64,000 nucleotides of DNA from JAAZKV01 sp041659525 (GCA_041659525.1 JBAZYC010000001.1:62001-126000), one strand, 5' to 3'; shown: positions 10,001 to 18,001, counted from the stretch's first letter. Numbers and translations are program-made. The notes: generated from the letters alone by a model not told the origin.

Positions 10001-10011
10001 TTTTTATACTT
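10001..10011 (+). promoter_or_regulatory. TATA box for geranylgeranyl reductase gene
   Basis: TTTTTATACTT lies about 26-36 bases upstream of the ATG at 10037, the usual distance for a nearly leaderless archaeal transcript. A GTGATA just before the ATG could serve as a weak ribosome binding site. Confidence 0.45.
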
Positions 10012-10036
10012 GTCTTACTTAAACTAGTGTGATAAC

Positions 10037-11179
10037 ATGAATACAATTGCAATTATTGGAGCAGGGCCTGCTGGACTACAAACTGCTTTACGAATGAAAG
10101 AAGAAGGATTTGATGCTACTGTTTTTGAAGAACATGAAATTATTGGAGAACCCACTCATTGTTCAGGACTAATTTCAAAAAAAGGGGTAGTTGAACTTGG
10201 ATTAAACTTAAGCGATTCGCTACTAAATGAAATCACTGGAGCAAAACTATTCTCTCCTTCAGGACACATGTTACACATTAAGAGAAAAGAAACTGTGGCT
10301 TACGTGGTTGATAGAAAAAAGTTTGATCAAGTACTTCTTAGAAGAGCAAGGCTCCTTGGAATCCATGTTGCAACTGATACTAAACTAATTGATGTTAGAA
10401 AAAATACTCTCTTTGTTCAAAGTCAAGGAAGAGGAGAACTAAGAAAAGCAGAGTTCGTAGTAGGAGCAGATGGAGTTAATTCTACAATAAGACACTTACT
10501 AGGAATAGAGGTTGGAAAAGAAAATTTTATTCACACTATTCAAGCTACTTGTCATGGAGAGTTCGATGACAAAAATGTTCACGTTTACTTAGGAGATTTT
10601 GCAAAAGGATTCTTTGCTTGGGTAGTACCAATTAGTAAAGAGAAAGCAAAAATCGGACTTGGAAGTACACTAGGGGAAGATGTTTCTGAAAATTTAAAGA
10701 AATTTATTGCAGAGAAATTCCCTGGAACTAAAGTTCTAAAATATGATTCAGCACTAATACCATACGGAGCTCCACTAGTGGGAATTACTAAAGACAATTT
10801 AGCAATAGTGGGAGATGCTGCTTTTCACACAAAAGCAACTACTGGCGGCGGAGTAATATTTGGGATGAAAGCTGCAAACATACTTGCAGAAACAATTGTT
10901 GATAACTTAAAAGGAAAAGCAACTATGAAGGATTATGAAAAAAGATTGGAACCACTCAACAACGAACTAAAAATGCACTGGAAAATTAGAAGATATGCTA
11001 ACTCTTTAAGCAATCAAGAAATTGATGATCTATTTGTAAAACTAAAACACAAAGGAATAGAAGAATTCTTAGAAAAAGAAGGAAACATGGATGAGCCAAG
11101 CAAATTCGTTGGAAAACTAATGAGTAATCCTAAATTCTTTACAATGCTAGGCACCGCAATGAAGTTCATGCGAAGCTAA
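10037..11179 (+). CDS. Geranylgeranyl reductase family FAD-dependent enzyme
   Basis: The 380-residue flavoprotein opens with the dinucleotide-binding motif IIGAGPAGLQTALRM and continues with the family block PTHCSGLIS. GADGVNSTIRHLLG follows, and a second FAD motif, GDAAFHTKATTGGGVIFG, is characteristic of digeranylgeranylglycerophospholipid reductases. These enzymes saturate the isoprenoid chains of archaeal ether lipids and may also act on polyprenol carriers. The length is normal for the family. The C-terminal helices (KMHWKIRRYANSL region) complete the substrate tunnel. It is a single-gene unit with its own TATA box; the next gene, 80 bp downstream, is an unrelated LAGLIDADG protein. Confidence 0.88.
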   Translation: MNTIAIIGAGPAGLQTALRMKEEGFDATVFEEHEIIGEPTHCSGLISKKGVVELGLNLSDSLLNEITGAKLFSPSGHMLHIKRKETVAYVVDRKKFDQVLLRRARLLGIHVATDTKLIDVRKNTLFVQSQGRGELRKAEFVVGADGVNSTIRHLLGIEVGKENFIHTIQATCHGEFDDKNVHVYLGDFAKGFFAWVVPISKEKAKIGLGSTLGEDVSENLKKFIAEKFPGTKVLKYDSALIPYGAPLVGITKDNLAIVGDAAFHTKATTGGGVIFGMKAANILAETIVDNLKGKATMKDYEKRLEPLNNELKMHWKIRRYANSLSNQEIDDLFVKLKHKGIEEFLEKEGNMDEPSKFVGKLMSNPKFFTMLGTAMKFMRS

Positions 11180-11259
11180 TTTTAAAAAATACTAATTCAA
11201 GTTAACGCCGGCATGACACTTGAGAAAAGAACTTAAATCCAAGAAAAAGCTAATTCTAA

Positions 11260-12186
11260 ATGAAAATATCAATTTTTGAAAACACTGGTGAAAAATTCTG
11301 TAAAGAAGTATATTTACATGGAATTAATGAAGAAGTCAAAGAAATATTTATTGAGTTAAAACATCCAACTAAAATAGCAAAACAACTCGGAGTCAAATAT
11401 ACAAAACTAAAAGAGTGGGCAATAAGAAAGAAACCAATTTCTTTATTTGACCTAAAAAAACTACTTAATCTTTGTCCTGAAGAATTTAAAAAAACAGTAA
11501 CAAAAAAAATTGAATCAAAAGAAACAAGACTAAGCTGCAAATATTCTCCGCACAAAATTAAAATTTCTGATGATATTTCAGAAGATTTAGCTTATATTAT
11601 AGGGATAATTCTTGGTGATGGAAGCGTTGCCTGCGACAACTCAAATAGCGAAGGAAACTGGACAATCATTGTATTTTTTGATAATAAAGAACATCGAGCA
11701 ATTTATGAAAAATTAGTTGAAAATGAATTTAAAATTAAATCAATCTCAGGACAAAGAAAAGAAAATTGTTTTGAATCAGGATTTGCATCAAAAATAATTC
11801 ACACTTTTTTTGTAAAAGAACTAGGAATGCATAACGGAAGAAAAGCACACAAAATCTGTTTTCCTGAAAAAATATTAAATGGAGATTTAACAAATAAAGC
11901 TGCCTTAATCCAAGGCTTATTTGATTCAGATGGAACAATAACAAATGGATACATTAGATATTCTACAGTAAGTAAAATAATGGCTGAACAAGTTCAAAAA
12001 ATACTTTTCGAAATAGATATTTGCACCAGTATTAATGTTTGGATTAAAGATCCAAAATATTATCCATTATATACAGTTTCGGTTAAAACGACTAAATGTA
12101 AAAAATTATTTGCTCAGAAAATTGGTTTCAGACACCCGATTAAAAAGCTTTTGTTAAAAAGGTTCTCTGATAGCCCCTTAGTCTAG
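11260..12186 (+). CDS. LAGLIDADG-family homing endonuclease-like protein
   Basis: The 308-residue protein has two LAGLIDADG-type motifs, DLAYIIGIILGDGSV (about 109-123) and ALIQGLFDSDGTI (about 215-227). Both keep the acidic residues that bind catalytic metal, so a monomeric two-motif endonuclease fold is expected. The N-terminal 100 residues contain an HTH-like segment (PTKIAKQLGVKYTKLKEWA) that could be a DNA-binding module. No intein splice junctions or flanking host exons are visible, so it looks free-standing. Its last five codons, including the TAG stop, lie inside the tRNA-Gln gene. It may be an active site-specific nuclease, or a domesticated regulator of the WYL/WhiA-like LAGLIDADG type. 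Confidence 0.8.
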   Translation: MKISIFENTGEKFCKEVYLHGINEEVKEIFIELKHPTKIAKQLGVKYTKLKEWAIRKKPISLFDLKKLLNLCPEEFKKTVTKKIESKETRLSCKYSPHKIKISDDISEDLAYIIGIILGDGSVACDNSNSEGNWTIIVFFDNKEHRAIYEKLVENEFKIKSISGQRKENCFESGFASKIIHTFFVKELGMHNGRKAHKICFPEKILNGDLTNKAALIQGLFDSDGTITNGYIRYSTVSKIMAEQVQKILFEIDICTSINVWIKDPKYYPLYTVSVKTTKCKKLFAQKIGFRHPIKKLLLKRFSDSPLV

Positions 12187-12244
12187 TGGCCAATGACACT
12201 GCCCTCTGAAGGCAGAAACCCCAGTCCGAATCTGGGAGGGGCTA
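12172..12244 (+). tRNA. tRNA-Gln (anticodon CUG)
   Basis: A complete 73-nt cloverleaf without intron: acceptor AGCCCCT (12172-12178) pairs fully with AGGGGCT (12237-12243), with discriminator A at 12244. The D arm contains GTCTAGTGGCCAATGACAC. The anticodon arm is CTGCC-CTCTGAA-GGCAG with anticodon CTG, and the T arm is CCCAG-TCCGAAT-CTGGG. CCA is not encoded. The 5' end overlaps the last 15 bp of the LAGLIDADG gene on the same strand, so either the mRNA is processed through the tRNA or separate promoters are used. A T8 run follows immediately. Confidence 0.95.
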
Positions 12245-12248
12245 ATTA

Positions 12249-12256
12249 TTTTTTTT
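12249..12256 (+). terminator. Poly-T terminator after tRNA-Gln
   Basis: A run of T residues begins five bases after the tRNA discriminator base and forms part of a T/A inverted stretch at 12247-12266. Oligo-T tracts are the usual archaeal termination signal. The A-run on the other side could serve the convergent cis-prenyltransferase gene. Confidence 0.5.
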
Positions 12257-12272
12257 AAAAAAATAGTCTAAT

Positions 12273-12977
12273 TTATTTCCCAAATCTTCTTTCTCTTTCT
12301 TCAAAAGTAGTTATTACTTTACTAACATCAGTTTCATTTATTTCTGGCCAGTACTTATCAATGAAAGCTAGTTCAGAGTAAGAACTTTGGTAAGTTAAAA
12401 ATCCTGATAAGCGTTGTTCATTTGAGGTTCGAACAATTAAATCCGGTGCTTTAAAATCAGCGTACAAGTACTTTGAAAAATTTCCAGTTGAAAGATCCTC
12501 TGGTTTTGCTTTTCCATTTTGAACATCAAGAGCAAACCGAGCAGCCGCATCCACTATTTCTGTTTGACCATCATAACCCAGAGCCAAATTTATTTGAGAA
12601 TTTTTAAAATCAGAAGTATACTCTTCAACAGAATTCATTTTTTCTTGTAACTTTTGAGGAAACATCTCTCTTCGTCCAATGAACTTTAATTTAATTCCAT
12701 TCTCTTTGAACAAAGGATCTTTCTTTGCTTTATCTAATTGGCCTTCAAATATTCTAAACAAAATATCAAGTTCCAATTTGCTTCGATCGAAATTCTTTAA
12801 AGAAAAAGTGTAAAAAGTTCCGGTTTTTATTGAGGGATACTTTGAGATCCATTTTACTACATCAAGCGCTTTTTGAGTACCTAGTGAATAACTCTCTGCA
12901 AGCGAAATTCCTACTTGCTTAGCGTATCTTCTGTTTCCGTCTGGAATAAAAGCAATTGATTCAATCATTTTAATCAA
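12273..12977 (-). CDS. uppS: cis-prenyltransferase (undecaprenyl/dolichyl diphosphate synthase family)
   Basis: The 234-residue protein has the UPP-synthase signature FIPDGNRRYAKQ near the N-terminus, with the catalytic Asp in PDGNRR. TFYTFSLKNFDRS follows in the middle, and near the C-terminus is DLIVRTSNEQRLSGFLTYQSSY, where most homologues read RTSGEQRLS (Asn replaces the Gly). It condenses isopentenyl diphosphate onto an allylic primer in cis, making the long polyprenyl diphosphate carrier used for N-glycosylation by AglB and for other lipid-linked glycans encoded in this window. Starts at MIKMIES or MIES are both possible; the second Met fits the domain edge. It is convergent with tRNA-Gln and divergent from the ferritin-like gene. 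Confidence 0.92.
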   Translation of the reverse strand: MIKMIESIAFIPDGNRRYAKQVGISLAESYSLGTQKALDVVKWISKYPSIKTGTFYTFSLKNFDRSKLELDILFRIFEGQLDKAKKDPLFKENGIKLKFIGRREMFPQKLQEKMNSVEEYTSDFKNSQINLALGYDGQTEIVDAAARFALDVQNGKAKPEDLSTGNFSKYLYADFKAPDLIVRTSNEQRLSGFLTYQSSYSELAFIDKYWPEINETDVSKVITTFEERERRFGK

Positions 12978-13024
12978 CCAATATTTAACAAAAATTGTTT
13001 TGCCTGCAACTTGTTTGCCCGCAA

Positions 13025-13072
13025 ACCCACTAATAAAGGGTTTAGTTTACCTACTAATAAATGTTTTAGTTT
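13025..13072. repeat. 24-bp tandem direct repeat in divergent promoter region
   Basis: Two adjacent 24-bp units (13025-13048 and 13049-13072) share ACCxACTAATAAAxGxTTTAGTTT with three mismatches. They sit in the 268-bp gap between the divergent cis-prenyltransferase and ferritin-like genes, about 50 bp from the former's start, so they could be a repeated regulator-binding site. The rest of this gap contains another imperfect inverted segment (TTGCCTGCAA... TTTGCCCGCAAA) and no convincing gene. Confidence 0.7.
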
Positions 13073-13245
13073 GTTTAAAAAACATTCCAAGAAAAGTGCA
13101 TTCGAACCTTGTACTAATTAAACTTGTTTTAATGAATGAAAAGGCCTACTTGGAAAGGTTTTAAAAAACCAAAAAAGGATTCTAATGAATCAAAGAAAGG
13201 TTTTAAACAACAAGGGAAAAGAATTTTAGATAGAAGGTGGGGAAA

Positions 13246-13755
13246 ATGGATTTTATCAAAGCAAAAGAAATACTCAAAGTTATTGAGGGTCTTGATCACA
13301 ATTCAAGCGGAGCTATTCTTGAAGCACTAAAACTTGCAGAGCACGTAGAACAATCAAGCAAGGATTTTTATGAAGCTGAAGTAGAGAAAACTAAAGGAAC
13401 TGAACTAGAAGCTTTCTTTGCTTTTTTGGTTATAGAAGAAAAAATGCACTTAGAAAAAATACTTGAATTACAAAAATTACTTAAAGCTGATAAACTAAAA
13501 AATGTTTCTTTCCCAAGAAACGCTGCCCCATCAATTCACGCTATCCCTGGTGGACAAAGCGAATTATCTGCAATACTTTATGGTCTTTGGAGAGAAAAAA
13601 AAGCAGTTGAGTTTTATTCTTCAGCAGCAGAAAAGACGACTGGGGCTGTAAAAAAATTCTTTGAAGAATTAGCGGACTTTGAAAGAGTACACGTAGCACT
13701 TTTCGAAGGAATAATGGATAGTATGCAAAATGTAGAAGAACTAATAATGGGATAA
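13246..13755 (+). CDS. Ferritin-like/rubrerythrin-type diiron protein
   Basis: The protein is 169 residues from the ATG at 13246, chosen because AAGGTGGGG just upstream is a good ribosome binding site; a GTG nine bases earlier is the alternative. It shows the four-helix ferritin-like pattern with two E...ExxH half-sites. The first is LAEHVEQSSKDFYEAE then EEKMHLEKI; the second is WREKKAVEFYSSAAE then DFERVHVALFE. These residues bind a di-iron centre as in rubrerythrin-like peroxide-scavenging proteins or iron-storage relatives. There is no C-terminal rubredoxin domain, so electron delivery would need a separate partner. The next gene, a DNA repair glycosylase, starts 14 bp downstream, suggesting a shared oxidative-stress theme. 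Confidence 0.82.
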   Translation: MDFIKAKEILKVIEGLDHNSSGAILEALKLAEHVEQSSKDFYEAEVEKTKGTELEAFFAFLVIEEKMHLEKILELQKLLKADKLKNVSFPRNAAPSIHAIPGGQSELSAILYGLWREKKAVEFYSSAAEKTTGAVKKFFEELADFERVHVALFEGIMDSMQNVEELIMG

Positions 13756-13769
13756 TTGAAGGGAACTTT

Positions 13770-14440
13770 ATGAGTAAATCTTCTTCCCCTGCAATGCCCG
13801 CGTTACCTGCAATACCATTATTGTGCATCCCTCACCCTGAGATTGAAAGTAAAATCAAGCAAGCTTTAGCAGATTTTAAGAATACTTGGAAATCTGAAGA
13901 AAAAGTTATGAAGAACTTTGCTTCTGCTTGCTTACTCCTCAAAGTTCAGCTAAGCAAGCATTCAAAACAATTAATCAACTCAAAGAAAATAATTTGCTCC
14001 ACAGAGGAACGGCTAAACAAAAAGAAAAGTACTTGAGAAATGTTCGTTTCTTTAGAACTAAAGCTGTTCGAATGGAAGAGGCTCAAAAAAAATTTAAAAT
14101 TGGAAAATTAAAACAACTCTTAATTGAAAATGGATTACCTAATGATGCAATTAAGTGCAGAGAGTACTTGCATGCGAACGTTAATGGATATGGAATGAAA
14201 GAATCCTCTCACTTTTTGAGAAACATTGGGTTTGGAGAGAGTGTAGCAATCCTTGATAGGCACATCTTGAAGAACTTGGTTAAGTGCGGAGTAATAAAAG
14301 AGGTTCCAAAAACACTAAGTAAAAAAAATTACTTAGAAATTGAAGAAAAAATGAGAACGTTTTGCCTCAAATACAAAATTAGTTTCGCAGAACTAGATCT
14401 AATCTTTTGGAGCAACGAAACTGGAAACGTTTTGAAGTAA
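13770..14440 (+). pseudogene. ogg: Archaeal 8-oxoguanine DNA glycosylase/AP lyase (Ogg2 type), frameshifted
   Basis: The gene is broken into two frames. The first, from ATG 13770, encodes the N-terminal helices and reads FASACLL before leaving the family alignment. The second frame resumes with LTPQSSAKQAF and contains the helix-hairpin-helix block NGYGMKESSHFLRNIGFG, with the catalytic Lys in GMKES, and ILDRHILKNL with the catalytic Asp. It ends in ELDLIFWSNETGNVLK, as in archaeal Ogg2. The switch is at GCTTGCTT (13926-13933). One additional GCTT unit would give CLLTPQSS, matching the family's C-[IL]-L-T spacing. Restored, the enzyme is about 225 residues and would excise 8-oxoguanine from DNA. 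Whether the lesion is biological or from sequencing is unresolved. Confidence 0.82.
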
Positions 14441-14486
14441 ACTGAAAAAGTTTAAGCTTTTAAGGTATTATATCTAATATTGATTT

Positions 14487-15323
14487 ATGCCCTCTGTTCA
14501 ACAAACTCAATTTCTTTCAAGCCAAAATCAACCAGTTGTTTTTGATTTAGATAATACTATAACCAAAAGAACTACTGTTAGTGCATTATTGAAAGTTTTT
14601 CCTCCAAACACTGTACAAACCAGAAAAATTCAAGAGTTGTTAATCAAATGGCAAAGAAATAAATCTAGCACTGAACAAATAAATCTAGACTATGTCAAAT
14701 TATTAAGCGAAATAGGAATCAATAAAAAACAATATTCTCAAGCTGTGGAAGAAGTATTTAACATGGGTTTGATTAGACCTGAATTTATTGAAGCGGTCCA
14801 ATATTTAGTAAAAACGGGTAGAAAATGTTACATTGCATCATCCTCTCCAAAAGAATTTATTCAACTAATCGCAAATGAACTAAATCGTAGAGCAAACATT
14901 AAACTATTTCAAGGAGTTATTGGAAGTATTGGATTATATGATTCCCAGGGAAGATTAAAAGGAGCCAAATTAATTATTGGAGATAAAAACGGGTGGAAAC
15001 AAGGAGTGCGTACAGTCACAAAAGCCAAAGCATTAAAAAATTCTTTTGGAATAAATTTGAATCAAGCAGTCTTTTTTTCAGATAACTTTGCAGACATGAA
15101 ATCAAATGCAGGCCATAGAATTTATATCACTCCTGCAGAAAAGTATAGAATGGTGTTAAGAGAGTTAAACCCAAATGGAATTATTCACACAAAGAATAGA
15201 AAATCCGGATACATAAAAGCATTGATTAAATTATACGGTCGTTTTCCAATAACAGCCACCAAAAATATTAAACGAACTAGACAAGCCGCCAAAAAGCTTT
15301 CAACAAGAAAAAGCAAATATTAA
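14487..15323 (+). CDS. HAD-superfamily hydrolase, IB (SerB-like) subfamily
   Basis: The 278-residue protein carries the four HAD motifs. Motif I is VFDLDNTITK (nucleophile and acid/base Asp, near residue 20). Motif II is the Ser in IASSSPKEF. Motif III is the Lys in GDKNGWKQG or the nearby KAKALK, and motif IV is FFSDNFADMKSNAG (near residue 195). The helical cap between motifs I and II fits the IB subfamily that includes phosphoserine phosphatase and bacterial PAP2-unrelated lipid phosphatases. The basic C-terminal tail (KNIKRTRQAAKKLSTRKSK) is unusual and may contact nucleic acid or anionic lipid. Substrate is not known; phosphoserine is possible because a SerA-like gene is in the window. 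Confidence 0.75.
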   Translation: MPSVQQTQFLSSQNQPVVFDLDNTITKRTTVSALLKVFPPNTVQTRKIQELLIKWQRNKSSTEQINLDYVKLLSEIGINKKQYSQAVEEVFNMGLIRPEFIEAVQYLVKTGRKCYIASSSPKEFIQLIANELNRRANIKLFQGVIGSIGLYDSQGRLKGAKLIIGDKNGWKQGVRTVTKAKALKNSFGINLNQAVFFSDNFADMKSNAGHRIYITPAEKYRMVLRELNPNGIIHTKNRKSGYIKALIKLYGRFPITATKNIKRTRQAAKKLSTRKSKY

Positions 15324-15395
15324 ACGAACTACTTAAAAAAAATAATTACCCCCGCTCTGCGAATGTTTTAATATAAGAAAGTGGTTAGTATTGGC

Positions 15396-15695
15396 ATGGA
15401 TGAAGAAAACAATTCCTTGCTCCAAGAAATCAGAGGCGGATTAGGTTCAAATAAACCTCTTGAAGTTAAATCTTACCAACCTGCTGAAAAGCAAAGTTCT
15501 ATTGAGGATACTAAAGCAGAGATGTCAAAGATTCTTGCTGAATTAAAACAAAAAATGGTTGAAATTGATAAGATTACTACTGAACTTGAAGAAAAAAGAA
15601 AAGAAATTGGACAATTTACTCAAAGTAACTCTCCAAAGAAAACTGAAAGAATCTTACAAGAAATCAAAGTTCCTTCACTAGAAATGCTAAAGTAA
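15396..15695 (+). CDS. Small coiled-coil protein of unknown function
   Basis: About 99 residues from the ATG at 15396 (MDEENNSLLQEIRGG); a GTG at 15381 would add five residues. Residues about 45-90 form a heptad-rich charged helix (MSKILAELKQKMVEIDKIT, then ELEEKRKEIGQF), predicted coiled coil. No membrane segment or known motif is present. TTTAATATA about 20-30 bases upstream is a plausible TATA element. It is a single gene between the HAD and DUF192 genes, and no function can be assigned. Confidence 0.55.
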   Translation: MDEENNSLLQEIRGGLGSNKPLEVKSYQPAEKQSSIEDTKAEMSKILAELKQKMVEIDKITTELEEKRKEIGQFTQSNSPKKTERILQEIKVPSLEMLK

Positions 15696-15782
15696 AACCA
15701 AAACATAACTTTTTTATTTTTAAAAAATAATTAAAAAAATTTAATAGAAAATAAACAATGTAAACATAACAAAGTGTTTTTT

Positions 15783-16127
15783 ATGAGTCTAAAAATTGGA
15801 AAAAAAGTTTTGATGAGCAAAGTAAAATTTGCTTCAAATAGTTGGGAACGAACCAAAGGACTAATGTTTGAGGACAAAAAAAAGTTCAATTACGCCCTTG
15901 TATTTGATTTTCCTTTTGAAAGCAGAGTTAGAACCTCACTCCACATGATCTTTGTTTTCTTTCCAATTGATGTATTGTTCTTAGACAAGCAACAAAAGAT
16001 AGTGGATAAGGTTACTCTTCAACCCTTCATTCCAAATTACACTCCTAAGAAAGCGGCTAAGTTTGTAATTGAAATGCCACACGGAAAAGCAAAGCTAGCA
16101 AAGATTGGGCAAAAAGTAGAATGGTAA
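15783..16127 (+). CDS. DUF192 family protein
   Basis: The protein is 114 residues from ATG 15783; the in-frame GTG nine bases upstream is less likely. It follows the DUF192 consensus: an N-terminal strand, the ERTKGLMF motif, ALVFDFPFESRVRTSLHMIF in place of the usual mLF.F..xxxxxfwMkNT, PIDVLFLD, and a closing FVIEMPHGKA. The usual WMKNT is replaced by SLHMIF, a divergent ligand-loop. Archaeal members are small beta-barrel proteins of unknown function, often cytoplasmic when, as here, no signal peptide is present. Confidence 0.75.
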   Translation: MSLKIGKKVLMSKVKFASNSWERTKGLMFEDKKKFNYALVFDFPFESRVRTSLHMIFVFFPIDVLFLDKQQKIVDKVTLQPFIPNYTPKKAAKFVIEMPHGKAKLAKIGQKVEW

Positions 16128-16328
16128 AAGCAAGGATCTTACTTAATTAAAACATAACTAAACCAAGAGTTGACTTACCTTAGCTCAAAGCCCAAGCTCG
16201 AAAGAAAAAATAAATTAAAGAAGAAAAGAAAGCCAAAAACAGGAGCTTTCTTTTCCTCCTTTGCCTTTTTTCTTGCCTTTACCTATTAAGAAATCGGGGT
16301 GATAACCCAACACTATGTGTATCAAACT

Positions 16329-16338
16329 TATATAAAAA
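16329..16338 (+). promoter_or_regulatory. TATA box upstream of pilus system A
   Basis: TTATATAAAA is the best TATA-like element in this gap and places a transcription start near 16360-16365. The ATPase start codon is about 190 bases further on, implying an unusually long leader for an archaeal mRNA or an additional transcript in between. Confidence 0.5.
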
Positions 16339-16405
16339 ACTAGAGGGTTGACAAAACGAACCTAAAAACAGCTTTAATCTAATTAAATCAGGCAAAAACC
16401 CAATT

Positions 16406-16472
16406 AAAGCCCTATTTATGCTTGTTTTTTGGCTTATTAGCAAGTTAATTTTTTGTTGAAATTAGGGCTTTT
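16406..16472. repeat. Inverted repeat in ATPase leader region
   Basis: AAAGCCCTATTT (16406-16417) is the near-exact reverse complement of AAATTAGGGCTTTT (16459-16472), with one bulged base and a loop of about 41 nt rich in T. Transcribed, it would form a 12-bp stem ahead of the ATPase gene. Confidence 0.55.
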
Positions 16473-16554
16473 TGAAGAAAACTGAGAAGTAAAATTAGTA
16501 AGGCAATTGACGAATTTTTACTAAGGTTTTTAAGTAAAAAAACAAAAGTTCATC

Positions 16555-17967
16555 ATGAAGCAAGAAGTCGGATTTGTTTTTGAGAGTATAAGTTACTCCA
16601 AGAAATTAAGTGAATGCCAGAGCGGAGAGATAGTTGCTCAAAAAGAGAAAAGAATGTTAATAGTCAAAGCTCCCGAGCTTTGTGAAAAAGAACTCAAGTT
16701 CTTTAGCACTGTTCTTGATGAACTCAAAAAATCTACTAAAGAAATTCGAACCAAAGGAGAAGTTTACTTTTTTCTAAAAGAGTACTGCCTTGAAAATATG
16801 GTTCTGTTAAATAAAACTCAGCGAGAAAAAATACTCCAACTACTAGAATGGGAATCCTTAGGAGAAAGTATTCTTACCCCACTTCTTGCAGAACCTGAGT
16901 TTGAAGAAATTGTAATTAACGGTCCAAAGAAACCAATTATGGTTTACCATCAAACCTTTGGTTGGTTGACTACTAATTGTGAATTTACTAACGAAGATAA
17001 AATTAGAACTATTATTAACAAAATGGCTGCTCCACTTGGAAGACAATTATCCTATCACACCCCTTTACTTAACGCAGTACTCAAAGATGGATCAAGACTC
17101 AATGCTTCAATGAACCCAATTGCGTTTAGCGGAATTAATGCTACAATTAGAAAGTTCAAAGAAAATCCACTTACTCCAATTGATCTTACTGAGTATAAAA
17201 CAATTTCAAAAGAAGCCACTGCTTTTTTGTGGCTCGCAATGCAGACAAGTAGTTCTATTTTAATTTGCGGAAACACTGGATCTGGAAAAACTACCACTCT
17301 TAATTCACTATTTTGTTTTCTTCCTAAAGAAGAAAGAATTGTTTGTGCAGAAGAAACTCCTGAATTACTTTTGCCCCAAACCCATGTAATAAAACTAAAC
17401 ACTGCGGAGCAACTAAACATCTCTTTGAATTCTTTAATTGATAACACTTTTCGAATGAGACCGGATAGAGTAATTGTTGGAGAGATTAGAAACAAAGAAG
17501 AGGCCACTGCTTTTGTTAATACTATGCTTGCAGGACAAGCAAGGGGATCTTATGCAACTTTTCACGCAGAGAGCGCGGAGGAAGCTATTCAAAGACTGGT
17601 TTCATTTGGAATAGAAGAACGTTCTCTTTCTTCACTTGATCTTATAATTGTTCAAAAGAGATTAAACAAGATTGAAAAAAATGGAGGAAGAAGAGAAGAA
17701 AGAAAAGTCACTGAAATTTGTGAGATTGAGAAAAATAAAAAAGGGATTTTAATAAAAAAACTTTTCGAGTACTCTCACAATGAAGGAAAATTAAAAAAAA
17801 CAGGGGAAGCAAAGAGGCTACTTGAGAAAATAATGAGAACTTTTTCTTGCACCGAAAGCGAAACTAAGGAAATGATTAAGGAAAAAGAAAATCTACTTGA
17901 GAAACTCAAAGGAACAGTTAATTTTAAAGAATTTTTTGAACTTGCTGAAAGAGAAACACAAAATTAG
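16555..17967 (+). CDS. Type IV pilus/type II secretion-like ATPase (TadA/ArlI/VirB11 family)
   Basis: The 470-residue secretion ATPase has Walker A GNTGSGKTT (about 239-247), an Asp/Glu box AEETPELLLPQ and Walker B RVIVGEIRN (about 305-313). The His box AGQARGSYATFHAES follows. The N-terminal domain has EFEEIVINGPKKPIMVYH and LNAVLKDGSRLNASM, typical of TadA/CpaF-like members. It forms a cytoplasmic hexamer that powers pilin assembly through the two T2SSF membrane proteins encoded immediately downstream. Residues after about 400 are a charged helical tail. This is the only pilus ATPase in the window, so it might also serve the second pilus cluster at 28.6-36.9 kb. Confidence 0.9.
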   Translation: MKQEVGFVFESISYSKKLSECQSGEIVAQKEKRMLIVKAPELCEKELKFFSTVLDELKKSTKEIRTKGEVYFFLKEYCLENMVLLNKTQREKILQLLEWESLGESILTPLLAEPEFEEIVINGPKKPIMVYHQTFGWLTTNCEFTNEDKIRTIINKMAAPLGRQLSYHTPLLNAVLKDGSRLNASMNPIAFSGINATIRKFKENPLTPIDLTEYKTISKEATAFLWLAMQTSSSILICGNTGSGKTTTLNSLFCFLPKEERIVCAEETPELLLPQTHVIKLNTAEQLNISLNSLIDNTFRMRPDRVIVGEIRNKEEATAFVNTMLAGQARGSYATFHAESAEEAIQRLVSFGIEERSLSSLDLIIVQKRLNKIEKNGGRREERKVTEICEIEKNKKGILIKKLFEYSHNEGKLKKTGEAKRLLEKIMRTFSCTESETKEMIKEKENLLEKLKGTVNFKEFFELAERETQN

Positions 17968-18001
17968 AAAAACAAACTTGACAAAGACTCAATTTGTTGG
18001 A

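Larger units (their letters stand above)
16128..16554. other. 427-bp intergenic region with promoter and inverted repeat
   Basis: This is the longest non-coding gap in the window. The left half is purine-rich followed by a C/T-rich stretch ending in T runs near 16266-16272, a likely terminator for the DUF192 gene. In the middle is a strong TATA box (16329-16338). The right half, between the inferred start near 16360 and the pilus ATPase ATG at 16555, would be a roughly 190-nt leader or a separate small RNA. It holds an inverted repeat (16406-16417 with 16459-16472). No tRNA or C/D-box pattern and no convincing small gene was found. Confidence 0.5.

Noticed and set aside
11260..12186. Intein within the adjacent geranylgeranyl reductase
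   Set aside because: The reductase ends with its own stop 80 bp upstream and is full length, and no splice-junction Cys/Ser and His-Asn motifs flank the LAGLIDADG protein.
13094..13110. T-loop-like TTCGAACC suggesting a tRNA near the ferritin gene
   Set aside because: No pairing acceptor, D or anticodon arms can be drawn around it.
13136..13330. Lys-rich 64-residue frame overlapping the ferritin-like gene
   Set aside because: It overlaps a well-supported gene in another frame, and AAGGTGGGG fits as ribosome site for the ATG at 13246 instead. The frame is composition-driven low complexity.
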